DNA of 33,079 nt from Sphingopyxis sp. (GTDB taxonomy: Bacteria; Pseudomonadota; Alphaproteobacteria; Sphingomonadales; Sphingomonadaceae): contig JAEMRT010000053.1 of assembly GCA_016463225.1 (NCBI GenBank), positions 1,575 to 34,653 on the forward strand, in the 5' to 3' direction. Below, piece by piece: positions 1-7,477 of this stretch. The position numbers and the translations under genes were made by a program. Under the pieces are notes generated by a model. That model did not search any database, had not been told where the DNA came from, and was given only the letters and a program-made list of their open reading frames with translations. Each line of letters starts with the position of its first letter. Position 1 is the stretch's first letter.

Positions 1-1195
1 GCACGTTCAGGCCCGCACTTTCCCACGCCTTGCGCGCGGCGCCGAGCATCGCGCTTTTGCCGGTCCCGGCGTAGCCGACGACGATCCCGAGATCGCCGCG
101 ATCGGTCACATGCTGGAACGCGGCTCGCTGCTCGCCCGCCAGGTGCAGGCCGCGTTCCGATGCGTGCGCCACGGCGCTTTGCCGATCGGCATCCGCGACG
201 CGATGCCGCTCTCGCGCTGCCATTGCCTCGGCGGCGCGGTGCAGCCGCTGCTCGGCCTCGATCATTTGTCGCGAGGTGAACCGGTCCTCGCCGCGGCCGT
301 CCTTGCCTAGCGCGATCAGATCGCGCGTGGATCGCACTGCGCCCACGACAGCATCGAACTGTTCGCGCCCGTCGCTGTGGCGGTGTGCGAACATCGCGAG
401 GTCGCGGCCGGTAAAAGTCGCTTGGCCGTGCGTGATTGAATCAAGCGCTACGCGCGGGTTGGCGATGATCCGCTCGCCGTTGCGCTGGGCGATCTCGCGA
501 TGTTCGGCGAGCCTTTCGGCTTCAAGGCCGCGATCGCCCATGCGCGATGCTGCGGGGCCGATCTTGTCTTGGGGTTCGAGATCGATGCCTTGCGCCGTGA
601 GACTGCGGTGATCGATGCGGGCATCGATGTCGAGTTCGGCGAGGCGCTCATTGACATGGTCGGCCCAGCGTTCGCGCCATTGCTCCACCAGTTCGGTGCG
701 ATTCCAGTCGCGGACTTTCGCGCCGAAGCCTGCTTCGCCATCTTCGCCGACGACGATCTCGCGCATTGTCAGCATCACATGCGCGTGCCGTTTGGCGAGG
801 CCGTCGGCGCCGATATCCCAATGGACATTGAGGTCGGCGACCATGCCCTGATCGACGAACTCGCGCTGCACGAAGTCGCGGGCCAGCTCGATGCCTTGCT
901 GCTGATTCATCTCACGCGGGATCGCGAACTCGACCTCCCGTGATAGCTGGGCATCCTTCCGCTTCTCGGACGCTTCGACATCATTCCACAGCCGTTCGCG
1001 GTCGCGCCATTCATCGGGCGCGTTCTCGGGGAGCAGGACTTCGCTGTGGACGACGCCCGACTTGTTGGTGAAGTCATGCGCCCGGTCGAGCCGCTCGTCG
1101 TGCAGCCGTTCGGCGGAGCGATAGGCGGCAGCGGCCACAGCGCTCCGTCCGGCGGCGCGGCTGATGACTTTGACCGAGAGGTGATAGATTGCCAT
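1..1195 (-). CDS. traA: TraA-type conjugative relaxase/helicase, N-terminal part (cut by window edge)
   Basis: DNA-strand transferase that nicks oriT and carries the strand into the recipient. The start at 1195 gives MAIYHLSVKVISRAAGRSA, the usual opening of MobA/MobL relaxases. The first ~398 codons are present and the frame is open to the edge. Residues 1-200 are the MobA/MobL domain, with the metal-binding histidine motif HAHVML around His137/His139 and a following NRTELVEQWRERWADHVN segment. Residues 374-381 read GYAGTGKS, the Walker A motif of the fused RecD-like helicase, so this is the long TraA type rather than a short Mob protein. It is divergent from traC/traD across the oriT, as in Ti plasmids. 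No strong Shine-Dalgarno is visible. The remaining C-terminus lies outside the window. Confidence 0.93.
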   Translation of the reverse strand, partial: MAIYHLSVKVISRAAGRSAVAAAAYRSAERLHDERLDRAHDFTNKSGVVHSEVLLPENAPDEWRDRERLWNDVEASEKRKDAQLSREVEFAIPREMNQQQGIELARDFVQREFVDQGMVADLNVHWDIGADGLAKRHAHVMLTMREIVVGEDGEAGFGAKVRDWNRTELVEQWRERWADHVNERLAELDIDARIDHRSLTAQGIDLEPQDKIGPAASRMGDRGLEAERLAEHREIAQRNGERIIANPRVALDSITHGQATFTGRDLAMFAHRHSDGREQFDAVVGAVRSTRDLIALGKDGRGEDRFTSRQMIEAEQRLHRAAEAMAARERHRVADADRQSAVAHASERGLHLAGEQRAAFQHVTDRGDLGIVVGYAGTGKSAMLGAARKAWESAGLNV

Positions 1196-1220
1196 TTCGG
1201 CAATCCATCTACACTTCAAA

Positions 1221-1253
1221 AGCCACGTCGGCACGACGTATAAGCGCGCCCTC
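1221..1253 (+). other. oriT: Origin of transfer (oriT), RSF1010/pTi (MOBQ) class, predicted
   Basis: Between divergent traA and traC lies a perfect 6-bp inverted repeat, ACGTCG-GCA-CGACGT (1225-1239), directly followed by ATAAGCGCGCCCTC (1240-1253). This matches the known layout of Ti-plasmid and RSF1010 oriTs: an inverted repeat, then a TAAGTGCGCCCT-like nick core. The only change in the TAAG/GCGCCCT core is C for T after TAAG. The nick would be expected within the TAAG/CGCGCC segment on the strand bound by the MobA-domain relaxase. Location next to the relaxase start and between the two tra operons agrees with the Ti arrangement. Not shown: actual nicking. Confidence 0.85.
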
Positions 1254-1367
1254 ACACGGAAAAATCCGCGGAGGGACTAGGCTGTGCCAGACTGTCCCGA
1301 CGACCTTGCTGCGCATCGGAAGGCGCGTCTTTATGATGGATGCATCACACCATCATGGAGATGCGAC

Positions 1368-1673
1368 ATGCGCAAACCACGCGATATCGATTCGGAACTG
1401 AAGGCGCTCGAAGCCAAGGCGAAGACCCTCAAGGAACGCCGCGTTCGCCAGCTCGGCGAGCTCGTCATTGCCACGGGAGCCGATGCGCTCGATACCGAAA
1501 TGCTCGCCGGTGCATTGCTTGGTGCGGTTGCCACAAAAGACGCCAACGCAAAGGAGGGCTGGCGTAAGGCGGGCGCCGCATTCTTTCAGCGCGGCGCACG
1601 CAAAGTTGCACCGGGATCTGGTCGCCGCGCAGCGAATGACGCGGCGCCTGATAGCCATGCGGCGTCGGCTTGA
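1368..1673 (+). CDS. traC: TraC-like conjugal transfer accessory protein
   Basis: Protein of 101 residues. The ATG at 1368 is chosen because GGAG (1357-1360) lies 7 bases upstream; an earlier in-frame ATG at 1284 has no such signal and adds residues unlike the family. Residues 1-30 form a charged helix (MRKPRDIDSELKALEAKAKT), followed by LGELVIATGADALDTEMLAGALLGAV and a GWRKAGAAFF segment, the pattern of small TraC-family proteins of alphaproteobacterial conjugation modules. Ti-plasmid TraC and TraD are thought to help the relaxosome at oriT. It is the first gene of a rightward operon with traD, which overlaps its 3' end. The C-terminal 20 residues are low-complexity and share bases with traD. 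Confidence 0.75.
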   Translation: MRKPRDIDSELKALEAKAKTLKERRVRQLGELVIATGADALDTEMLAGALLGAVATKDANAKEGWRKAGAAFFQRGARKVAPGSGRRAANDAAPDSHAASA

Positions 1674-1950
1674 ACTGGTGCAGGCGCGGACCGGCATGCG
1701 CGATTGGCAGATCAAGCGCCGCGAACGGACGCGCCAACTGATCGAACTCGGCGGGCTCGTCGCGAAAGCGGAGCTCGTCGAACTGACCGATGACGACCGG
1801 GCGATGCTCTACGGCGCGTTTCTGTGGATGGCTGACAAGCTCCGCAGCGATGACGGCGCGCAAGCTTCTGCGCTTTGGATCAGAAAAGGGAAGCGAGCTT
1901 TCGACATGGCCGCTATTGCCGAAACGGGCTCCAAGATACGGGACATTTGA
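1636..1950 (+). CDS. traD: TraD-like conjugal transfer accessory protein
   Basis: Small basic protein (104 residues from ATG 1636; ATG 1657 is an alternative). The central sequence RTRQLIELGGLVAKAELVEL followed by TDDDRAMLYGAFL is characteristic of TraD-family relaxosome accessory proteins of Ti-like systems (not the F-plasmid coupling protein of the same name). It overlaps the end of traC by 38 bases and its stop overlaps the next start (TGATG at 1948-1952), so the three genes are probably translationally coupled. In Ti plasmids traG (the coupling ATPase) follows traD; here traG is absent from this position. The family assignment is from recognisable sequence; the exact start is uncertain. 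Confidence 0.78.
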   Translation: MTRRLIAMRRRLELVQARTGMRDWQIKRRERTRQLIELGGLVAKAELVELTDDDRAMLYGAFLWMADKLRSDDGAQASALWIRKGKRAFDMAAIAETGSKIRDI

Positions 1951-2630
1951 TGCTTGAATATCTGAACCACAACGCTGGCGGGGTGACCGCCATCTTTACC
2001 TTGGCGCTGTTGCTCGTCACCGGTTTCTATGCGTGGACGACGTTCGATCTTCTGCGCGAGGCGCGGCAGTCGCGTCTCATGGCAAGCGAGCCACGCGTCG
2101 TGGCATATCTGCGCGTGAATGAAGTTCATTCGAATATCGTGCAGCTGCACGTCGCCAATTTGTCTGGCGCTGCCGCGATGGGCGTGACCGCATCGATTAG
2201 TAAGCTCACCGATTGGCCAAACCCGTTCGATCTCGACAACTCGAAGATACTTCGTGATCTCAAATTCCTGCGTCCGCACGAGGTTCTGAAGTTTGACTTG
2301 GGTGTGGGGCCAGATCTTTTTCAGGATGACGTTCCTGCCGAGTTCCAGATAGCGATCGCCTTTCAAAGCCTCGATGGGCGCGCCTTCTCCTTCGATGACA
2401 AGTTGCGCGTCGAGAGCGTCGAGGGTCATTCGCACTTCCAGATTTACTCGATCGACGATGTGGCGCGGCGGCTGAAAGAAATGACAGACGCCTTGCGTAG
2501 CGTCATTGGGTCTCGCCGCCTTCGCGTCGAAACCTATGATGCCGATGACCGCGAGGCCGAGCGACGCCGTTGGGACGAGCAACGTGCAAGCATGAAGGGT
2601 GGCGACAGGAGCGGAGACAAGAAGAGCTAG
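1950..2630 (+). CDS. Membrane-anchored hypothetical protein coupled to traD
   Basis: Protein of 226 residues; the ATG at 1950 shares its A with the traD stop codon (TGATG), so it is probably translated by re-initiation. Residues 10-30 (GGVTAIFTLALLLVTGFYAWTTF split over the segment) form one hydrophobic helix, followed by a short charged stretch LLREARQSRLMASEP and a mostly beta-rich soluble part. The end is strongly charged (EAERRRWDEQRAS to KKS). The topology suggests an inner-membrane protein with a large soluble domain. I do not recognise the family. Similar one-helix proteins with an LR.AR.SR...SEP segment occur widely as uncharacterised proteins. Its place after traD hints at a role in transfer or surface functions, but this is only context. 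Confidence 0.7.
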   Translation: MLEYLNHNAGGVTAIFTLALLLVTGFYAWTTFDLLREARQSRLMASEPRVVAYLRVNEVHSNIVQLHVANLSGAAAMGVTASISKLTDWPNPFDLDNSKILRDLKFLRPHEVLKFDLGVGPDLFQDDVPAEFQIAIAFQSLDGRAFSFDDKLRVESVEGHSHFQIYSIDDVARRLKEMTDALRSVIGSRRLRVETYDADDREAERRRWDEQRASMKGGDRSGDKKS

Positions 2631-2721
2631 TGCTCGCTCACACCGAAATACTCCGGTCTTGTTGAGATCATGGCCGGTTCACTGCTCTGTGCGGCGGTCG
2701 CATGGCGGCGCAGCCGCGCAG

Positions 2722-2979
2722 CTAGTCAAACTCTTTCAGTGCGCGGCGCAGTGCGATCAGCGTTGCCGCTATATGGCCCTCGACCTCCTTGACGTCGATG
2801 TCGAGGCGCCGCGCAATGCGCTCGTAGCTCAAATCTTCGAAGCGGTGCATGAAGAACACCTCGCGCGTGAGTTCCGGCAACCCGGCGATGGCGGCCTCAG
2901 CCCGCGCAATGCGCGCATCGCTTGGTGCCGCCAATGGACGACGCCGCGGTTCGCGCTGTCGCCAAATGGTCCAGCGCAT
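2722..2979 (-). CDS. Sigma-70 region-4-like helix-turn-helix protein
   Basis: Protein of about 85 residues. Its start ATG (2979) overlaps the stop of the upstream sigma gene as TGATG; an ATG at 2985 is an alternative. Residues 35-80 read LPELTREVFFMHRFEDLSYE, then ERIARRLDIDVKEVEGHIAA, the standard sigma region 4.2 helix-turn-helix. No region 2 is present, so it cannot act as a complete sigma factor. It could be a DNA-binding partner or modulator of the adjacent ECF sigma, or the detached C-terminal half of a duplicated one. It is last in a three-gene minus-strand operon with the ECF sigma and a nucleotidyltransferase-like protein. Confidence 0.72.
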   Translation of the reverse strand: MRWTIWRQREPRRRPLAAPSDARIARAEAAIAGLPELTREVFFMHRFEDLSYERIARRLDIDVKEVEGHIAATLIALRRALKEFD

Positions 2980-3488
2980 CACCATTGCTCCGCAATCGCG
3001 GCGCGGCACAGCACGAGCGCGCGCATCATGTGATATTCGACCGTGGCGACGCTGATGCCGATCTGCTCTGCGATCTGTTTGTAGGTCATGTGGCGAAGCC
3101 GGTGCAGCACGAAGACGCGCCGCGTCTTAGGCGGCATGGTGCGAACCGCCTGCCGGTACAACCGCAGCATGTCCGCCGCTTCGATCCGCCACGTCTGCTC
3201 GGCCCGCGACGCGGCGTCGCGGTTTTCGTCGAGCGGAAAGAAGATAGTGCAGTCGCGCCTCTTTTGGCGCGATCGATCGATCAACAGGTTGCGCGCGATC
3301 CGGGTCAGATAAGCGGGCGGATTGTCGATCCGGTCCAACGTCCCGCTGCCGAACATGCGTGCGAACACCTCCTGCACCAGATCGGGGGCTGCTTCGCGGC
3401 CAACGCGTCGGTTGAAGTAGCGCAGCAGTCGCGCGTGTTCCGCAGGCAGCGCGGCCTGAAACGCCGCCACGGGTGTGTGGAGCGTCAT
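2979..3488 (-). CDS. ECF sigma factor, FecI-like
   Basis: Protein of 169 residues, the normal length of ECF sigma factors. Region 2 is at residues 15-80: LLRYFNRRVGREAAPDLVQE, then VFARMF and YLTRIARNLLIDRSRQ. Region 4 is at 115-165: MPPKTRRVFVLHRLRHMTYK, then QIAEQIGISVATVEYHMMRA. The sequence is of the FecI type, which normally sits beside a FecR antisigma gene and a TonB receptor. Neither is here. Instead its ATG overlaps the stop of a nucleotidyltransferase-like gene (ATGA at 3485-3488), and its own stop overlaps a region-4-only protein. Coupling implies joint expression. What signal frees it, and which promoters it reads, cannot be seen. Confidence 0.88.
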   Translation of the reverse strand: MTLHTPVAAFQAALPAEHARLLRYFNRRVGREAAPDLVQEVFARMFGSGTLDRIDNPPAYLTRIARNLLIDRSRQKRRDCTIFFPLDENRDAASRAEQTWRIEAADMLRLYRQAVRTMPPKTRRVFVLHRLRHMTYKQIAEQIGISVATVEYHMMRALVLCRAAIAEQW

Positions 3489-3976
3489 GTCCGCGCCCTC
3501 CCGCCGGCGCGCGCAGCAAGGGGCGCATCACGCGACGCGCGGTAGAGGGCGATGCCCGCCTCGATCCGGTCGAGGATAAAGGTGTCGCGCTCGGCCTTGG
3601 CGACGCGGATGTCCGACTTGGAATAGAATCCGAGATCGACTGCGCAGCGGTCGCCCAGCTCGCTGCCGATGACATCGCGGGCGCGGCGCCAGCAGCGCTC
3701 GTCGGTGAATAGCGGATGATTGACGACGATCCAGAACTCATAATCGGAAAAGTCGATCGTTCGTCGGTCTTCGTACCAATTTCTCCGTGCATAGGGACCG
3801 ATCAGGATAATGCGTTTGATCTGGCCGGGCTCGGGTGCCTGAACCTGATTTGGATCGAAGAAACTTCGCAGGATGCGCGTGATCTTTTCGATCTCGCGCT
3901 GCTTGCGGCGAATGAGATGGCCGACGCGCGCCATTACGACTTCGCGCGCGTAAACGTCGTTCGTAGGGGTGGTCAT
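3485..3976 (-). CDS. Nucleotidyltransferase-like protein (MNT fold, degenerate active site)
   Basis: Protein of 163 residues from ATG 3976; an upstream in-frame ATG at 4024 adds a stretch without family features. Residues ~50-95 contain IILIGPYARRNW, then about 12 residues on DYEFWIVV. This corresponds to the GSxARGDW...DYDILV motif of minimal nucleotidyltransferases and of the neighbouring gene at 4193-5113. Key changes are Ser to Pro in the GS motif and Asp to Glu in the D-x-D pair, so catalysis is doubtful. There is no HEPN domain. It overlaps the sigma gene by 4 bases (ATGA) and heads that operon. The resemblance to its neighbour suggests an old duplication. It may act as a regulator or sensor rather than an enzyme. 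Confidence 0.72.
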   Translation of the reverse strand: MTTPTNDVYAREVVMARVGHLIRRKQREIEKITRILRSFFDPNQVQAPEPGQIKRIILIGPYARRNWYEDRRTIDFSDYEFWIVVNHPLFTDERCWRRARDVIGSELGDRCAVDLGFYSKSDIRVAKAERDTFILDRIEAGIALYRASRDAPLAARAGGRART

Positions 3977-4192
3977 GGTAAGCTCGCACAGCGGCGGTCC
4001 GCGCGTTGGCGCGCGGATGTGCAAGCGGTGTCCGCTGGACCGCTGGTGCGGTGTTCAGCAACTGCCCGACCGTTATGGCCGAACCTACATGATGCCTGGC
4101 AGGGTTATCCTCGGGATGACCGCCAGTCACTTCATCCCGTGGGCGAGGTTATGCCAGAATCTCGAAGTCTCGACAAGTCTGGGGGCGCAATC

Positions 4193-5113
4193 CTATCCGC
4201 GCGCAGATCCTTCCAGTTCGGCAATGCGTTCCGAACAGACCTGATGGACGACGCGGCCCAATTCCTCCACGCGCGCGCCGAGCCAGGTCAGCTCCTCTTC
4301 GCTGATCCGGTAGTGTTTTGAGTACCTCGCCTTCGTGTAGGCTTCTTTCAGCTTCTGGAACATCGCGCGCTCGCGGTGGGTGTCCTCCGGCCAGATGCCA
4401 TAGAGGCGACGATCGAGCCCTTCGGCGAGTGAGCGCAGGAAGGCGATATTGTGGTTATAAGGCGCGTAGTAGGTCAGCGTTAGCAGCGCGCACGAATAGA
4501 TATTTTCAGTCGCCTGGTGCAGCAGGAAAGCGGCTTTCTTCCAGCTTTCTCGTCCCATGTAGAATTTGTAGCCTTCGAGAAATTCGGCGGCGCCCGCCAC
4601 ATGCTCTTCGAAATATTCCTTCGCCGCTACAAGCGCTTGCTGCGGCGTCTTGGGCTTCGGCGTTGCCAGCTCTCGGTCATCGGCTTCGTAAATCGCGACC
4701 CCATCCTTCGCGACCTCCATGAAAAAGACGCGGCCATGCGCGAGGCCATCGTTCACCTCGTGCAGCGAATGGACGATGAAATTCACCGGCGTGCGCAGCG
4801 TCTTCTCGATCGTGTAAGCGCGGATCAGCCGTTCCTCTGCTTTCGCCCAATACGCGGCGCGGTCGGTCAGTTCCTTCTGGCTGACGATGACGAGGATGTC
4901 GTAGTCGGATTTATACTGGTTCGCCGACAGCGGCGCATCGACCCAATCGCCGCGGGCATGGCTGCCGAACAGGATGATTTTCAGGATGCGGGCGCCCTTG
5001 CGGCGCCCGGTCGCATTTTCGGTCGCCTGACCGAATTCGTCGAACAATATCTCGACGATGCGCTCAAGCTCGCGCTGCTTCGAGGCAGGAAGATGATCGA
5101 CGTCGGTTCGCAT
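4193..5113 (-). CDS. Nucleotidyltransferase-HEPN fusion protein
   Basis: Protein of 306 residues from ATG 5113 (MRTDVDHLPASKQRELERIV); the longer in-frame opening upstream crosses the hairpins and is unlikely to be coding. Residues ~45-90 hold the nucleotidyltransferase core: IILFGSHARGDWVDAP, then YKSDYDILVIV, with the GSxARGD and D-x-D residues intact. The C-terminal ~150 residues are helical, with AKEYFEEHVAGAAEFLEGYK, KAAFLLHQATENIYSCALL, LTYYAPYNHNIAFLRSLA and a final HYRISEEEL segment, as in HEPN domains. In two-gene MNT-HEPN toxin-antitoxin systems the two are separate; here they are fused in one chain, a form common on alphaproteobacterial elements. Function is unknown: it may be a self-contained regulator or conflict enzyme. 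Confidence 0.85.
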   Translation of the reverse strand: MRTDVDHLPASKQRELERIVEILFDEFGQATENATGRRKGARILKIILFGSHARGDWVDAPLSANQYKSDYDILVIVSQKELTDRAAYWAKAEERLIRAYTIEKTLRTPVNFIVHSLHEVNDGLAHGRVFFMEVAKDGVAIYEADDRELATPKPKTPQQALVAAKEYFEEHVAGAAEFLEGYKFYMGRESWKKAAFLLHQATENIYSCALLTLTYYAPYNHNIAFLRSLAEGLDRRLYGIWPEDTHRERAMFQKLKEAYTKARYSKHYRISEEELTWLGARVEELGRVVHQVCSERIAELEGSARG

Positions 5114-5161
5114 GTGTCCGAGAATCTTCGGGAAGTTCGCCCGCTTTGGCAAGGACAGATT

Positions 5162-5182
5162 GCCCGGCGCTTTGCGCCGGGC
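5162..5182. repeat. Perfect 9-bp stem hairpin GCCCGGCGC-TTT-GCGCCGGGC
   Basis: A perfect inverted repeat with a 3-base loop lies between the parB-like terminator and the start of the NTase-HEPN gene, about 50 bases upstream of that ATG on the minus strand. It has no following T-run in either direction, so it is not itself a standard terminator. It could be part of the NTase-HEPN leader or a backup structure to the adjacent terminator. Confidence 0.6.
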
Positions 5183-5183
5183 C

Positions 5184-5219
5184 AAAAATTTGGGGGAGCG
5201 GGCGAAGCCGCTCCCCCAA
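5184..5219 (-). terminator. Rho-independent terminator of the parB-like gene
   Basis: On the minus strand, 20 bases after the parB-like stop codon, a perfect 12-bp stem (TTGGGGGAGCGG / CCGCTCCCCCAA, 5190-5219) with loop CTTCGC is followed by ATTTTT. Stem strength, UUCG-like loop and T-run fit an intrinsic terminator. It separates the parB-like gene from the downstream NTase-HEPN gene, which must therefore have its own promoter in 5114-5190 or rely on read-through. Confidence 0.87.
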
Positions 5220-5238
5220 TGATGACTGCCGAAAGCGA

Positions 5239-6993
5239 TCAGGCCGCTTCCCGCATCTCCGGTTCTTCCTCGACCTCTGCCGGGACGAACAGCGGGGCGA
5301 CGCGCTCGGACCGCTCGATGCACCCGATGCCGCCGCGCTCCGTGTAGCCGGACGGCGGGAAGGCGAACCAACGGGGGAGCCAGTCCGTGACCTTCTCCCG
5401 GCCATTACTGCTGGTGAGGCAATCAACGAGGATAGCGCGCTGCACCTTGGCCGTGGCCTCGGCATTGGCTTCCGCCACATCGGCACCTGCGACCTCACCG
5501 ACGATGGCGGTGAGCAACTGCTTGTCGCGGATCAGATCGGGCAACACCGCGTCGTCCTGCCAACAGGCCCGCAAGTCGGTGCCGAGCAACTGGCCCAGCA
5601 AATCAACCTCGGCGCTGCCGACGGCAAGCGTCTCACCCATGACGATGGGCAGGATGCTCATGACATCACCATCGGACAGCGCCGCCAACCGGACAAACAG
5701 CCCGGCAATGCCATGCTCACCGTCATAGCCGCCAACCACGGTGGGCGTCTCGGGATCGAAACCGAGCGTGGTCAGTACCTCCCGGCGCTTCGCATCGAAC
5801 GCCGCCTCGCTCGCCGACACCTCGACGCTCTCGGCAATGGCATCGCTCGCGGCGCGCTGCCGTTCGATATCAACCCGCCACAGTGGCGATCCGACGATGA
5901 CGTGGACTACCATCAAGCGCAGCGCCACGCCCGGTTCGGACAAGATCGATGCGCGCACGGCGGCATGGCGGTGGAGATCGATATAGTTGCCAAGCGCGGC
6001 ACTGACCTCGGGACGCACGGGCTTTGGCGTGTCGGCACCCGCTTCGCCCTTGGCGCGCTGCCGCGCTTCCTTCATCGTGATATAGCCCTCGTGGAAAGCG
6101 ACCTCGCCGCGATGGCTGACCGACACGAAAACCCTGCCACCCTTCTTTTTCGGGCAGCGGTCATGCTCCCAGCTGTTGAAATAATCCCCGAGCGCCATGG
6201 CGACGACCTCGGACCAGCCCGCCTCGCGATAGGCTTCGGCCCGGTCCTCGATCGCCGCGGTCTGCGCGGTCCAGAAGGTATCGGCGTTGGCAAAATAGCT
6301 GTCCTCACCGAATAGGTCGGAAATGATCGCGCCGTCGTAACCGGCAAGGTCGAACAGCGCCGCCTTGGTTGCAATCGCGCTGCCGCCGAACAGCCACGCC
6401 TTCAACTGCGCGCCGGTCGGAGCGTGTTTTTCGGGACAGTCGACAAGGCCCAGCCAGTCGCGCTGCTGCACCTTGGTGGCGAGGGTCAGATGCCGCATGG
6501 TGACGACATCAATCTTCTCGGCGCGATAGAGGTTGCGGATGCGGGGCAGCAAATTGCCAATGGCCAGCGTCCGCTTCACGTGCAAACCGGTCAGCCCAAA
6601 AGTCAGGCCGATGTCCTCGACGCTCCGCCCTTCGCGCACAAGGCGGGTGAAGGCTTCACAGCGGTTGACCTCGTCAGGGTCCAGACGGGCGATGTTCTCG
6701 ATCAGCGAGGCTTCGAGCGCCGCCGCGTCGTCGCCCGCTTCCATGACCGCACAGGGCAGCGGGTCGATGCCGTCCTGTTCTTCGGCCACCGTCAGCGCTG
6801 CATGATAACGCCGTTTCCCCGCGACGATCTCATAGCTTCCGTCCTCCGCACCCCCTCGGACGATCAGCGGAACCAGAATGCCGCGCGCCCGCACGGACGG
6901 CAGAATGTTGGTGAGGTCCGGCTTCTTCGCAATGCCGCGCATGTTGGCGGACGAAACCGAGAGGTTGGCGATGTCGATATGCTTGAGTTCCAT
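5239..6993 (-). CDS. ParB/RepB/Spo0J-family protein (large, element-encoded)
   Basis: Protein of 584 residues, about twice a classical ParB. The start is well supported by AAGGAG 7-8 bases before ATG 6993. Residues 1-110 are the ParB N-terminal domain, with GSYEIVAGKRRYHAA (GKRR at 59-62) and ENIARLDPDEVNRCEAF (99-115). Residues 124-147 form a helix-turn-helix (SVEDIGLTFGLTGLHVKRTL). The remaining ~430 residues have no domain I can name and end in an acidic tail. No parA lies beside it, so plasmid-style partition is not assured. Proteins of this build are frequent on alphaproteobacterial plasmids and ICEs, where they may act in stability or regulation. It is monocistronic, with a structured leader upstream and a strong terminator downstream. 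Confidence 0.88.
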   Translation of the reverse strand: MELKHIDIANLSVSSANMRGIAKKPDLTNILPSVRARGILVPLIVRGGAEDGSYEIVAGKRRYHAALTVAEEQDGIDPLPCAVMEAGDDAAALEASLIENIARLDPDEVNRCEAFTRLVREGRSVEDIGLTFGLTGLHVKRTLAIGNLLPRIRNLYRAEKIDVVTMRHLTLATKVQQRDWLGLVDCPEKHAPTGAQLKAWLFGGSAIATKAALFDLAGYDGAIISDLFGEDSYFANADTFWTAQTAAIEDRAEAYREAGWSEVVAMALGDYFNSWEHDRCPKKKGGRVFVSVSHRGEVAFHEGYITMKEARQRAKGEAGADTPKPVRPEVSAALGNYIDLHRHAAVRASILSEPGVALRLMVVHVIVGSPLWRVDIERQRAASDAIAESVEVSASEAAFDAKRREVLTTLGFDPETPTVVGGYDGEHGIAGLFVRLAALSDGDVMSILPIVMGETLAVGSAEVDLLGQLLGTDLRACWQDDAVLPDLIRDKQLLTAIVGEVAGADVAEANAEATAKVQRAILVDCLTSSNGREKVTDWLPRWFAFPPSGYTERGGIGCIERSERVAPLFVPAEVEEEPEMREAA

Positions 6994-7027
6994 GATCTAT
7001 CTCCTTTGCTCTTCCAAACCACCGCAG

Positions 7028-7138
7028 CCCCGGCTGAGCGGGGTGGGCGGCGAGAGCGACCGGAGAGGTCCGCCACCAAGGCAGGGCGCACCGCAGGCCG
7101 AAATGCAATGGAGGACCCCGCAGGGGTTGCGCCCTGCC
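7028..7138 (-). promoter_or_regulatory. Structured leader upstream of parB-like gene (candidate cis-regulatory RNA)
   Basis: Arms GGCAGGGCGCA (7080-7090) and TGCGCCCTGCC (7128-7138) form a perfect 11-bp inverted repeat. Inside it sits the hairpin ACCCC-GCA-GGGGT (7115-7127). Nearer the gene is CCCCG-GCTGAG-CGGGG (7028-7043). All lie 35-145 bases upstream of the parB-like ATG, on the transcribed side. I recall closely similar GC-rich leaders before maintenance genes on other alphaproteobacterial plasmids, but cannot verify this here. The element could be an RNA structure, a protein-binding site (for example for the ParB-like protein itself), or both. Confidence 0.45.
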
Positions 7139-7477
7139 GGGCGGGCCTCACAGGAGAGCGACGACCACCCCGCACGGCCGGAGGCCACCGCCAGCGCGCA
7201 CTAGCGCGATGACCTTCGGGCAGGAGTCAGGCTCCGGCCCGGCGTCAGCGAGCGTCACGGCAAAGCCGACGAGACGATGCGCAGCGTCGGCTCGGTGGAG
7301 CGCAGCGGAATAGAGCGCGGCCGCCGCAGGCGGGGCGCCGATTCTATTTGCCTTTCACGCGAGACGGGATTTCGATTTCCGTTGAGAGAATATCCGCAAC
7401 TCCGCTGCGCGCCGGGTCCGCGCTGCCGGATACTTTCTGGCCGAGAGGGCGATTCAATCAGAGTCGCATTTTGAGCA

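Noticed and set aside
5162..5182. Second intrinsic terminator
   Set aside because: The hairpin is strong but is not followed by a T-run in either direction, so it was listed only as a repeat.
5146..6315. Open frame (389 codons) on the plus strand
   Set aside because: It is antisense to the ParB-like gene and crosses its terminator.
5239..6993. Functional plasmid parAB partition locus
   Set aside because: There is only a ParB-like gene, with no parA or recognisable parS cluster beside it, and the protein is about twice ParB size.
7277..7474. Possible 65-residue gene before the peptidase
   Set aside because: Arg-rich translation of GC-rich DNA, no ribosome site, and inconsistent with neighbouring gene style.
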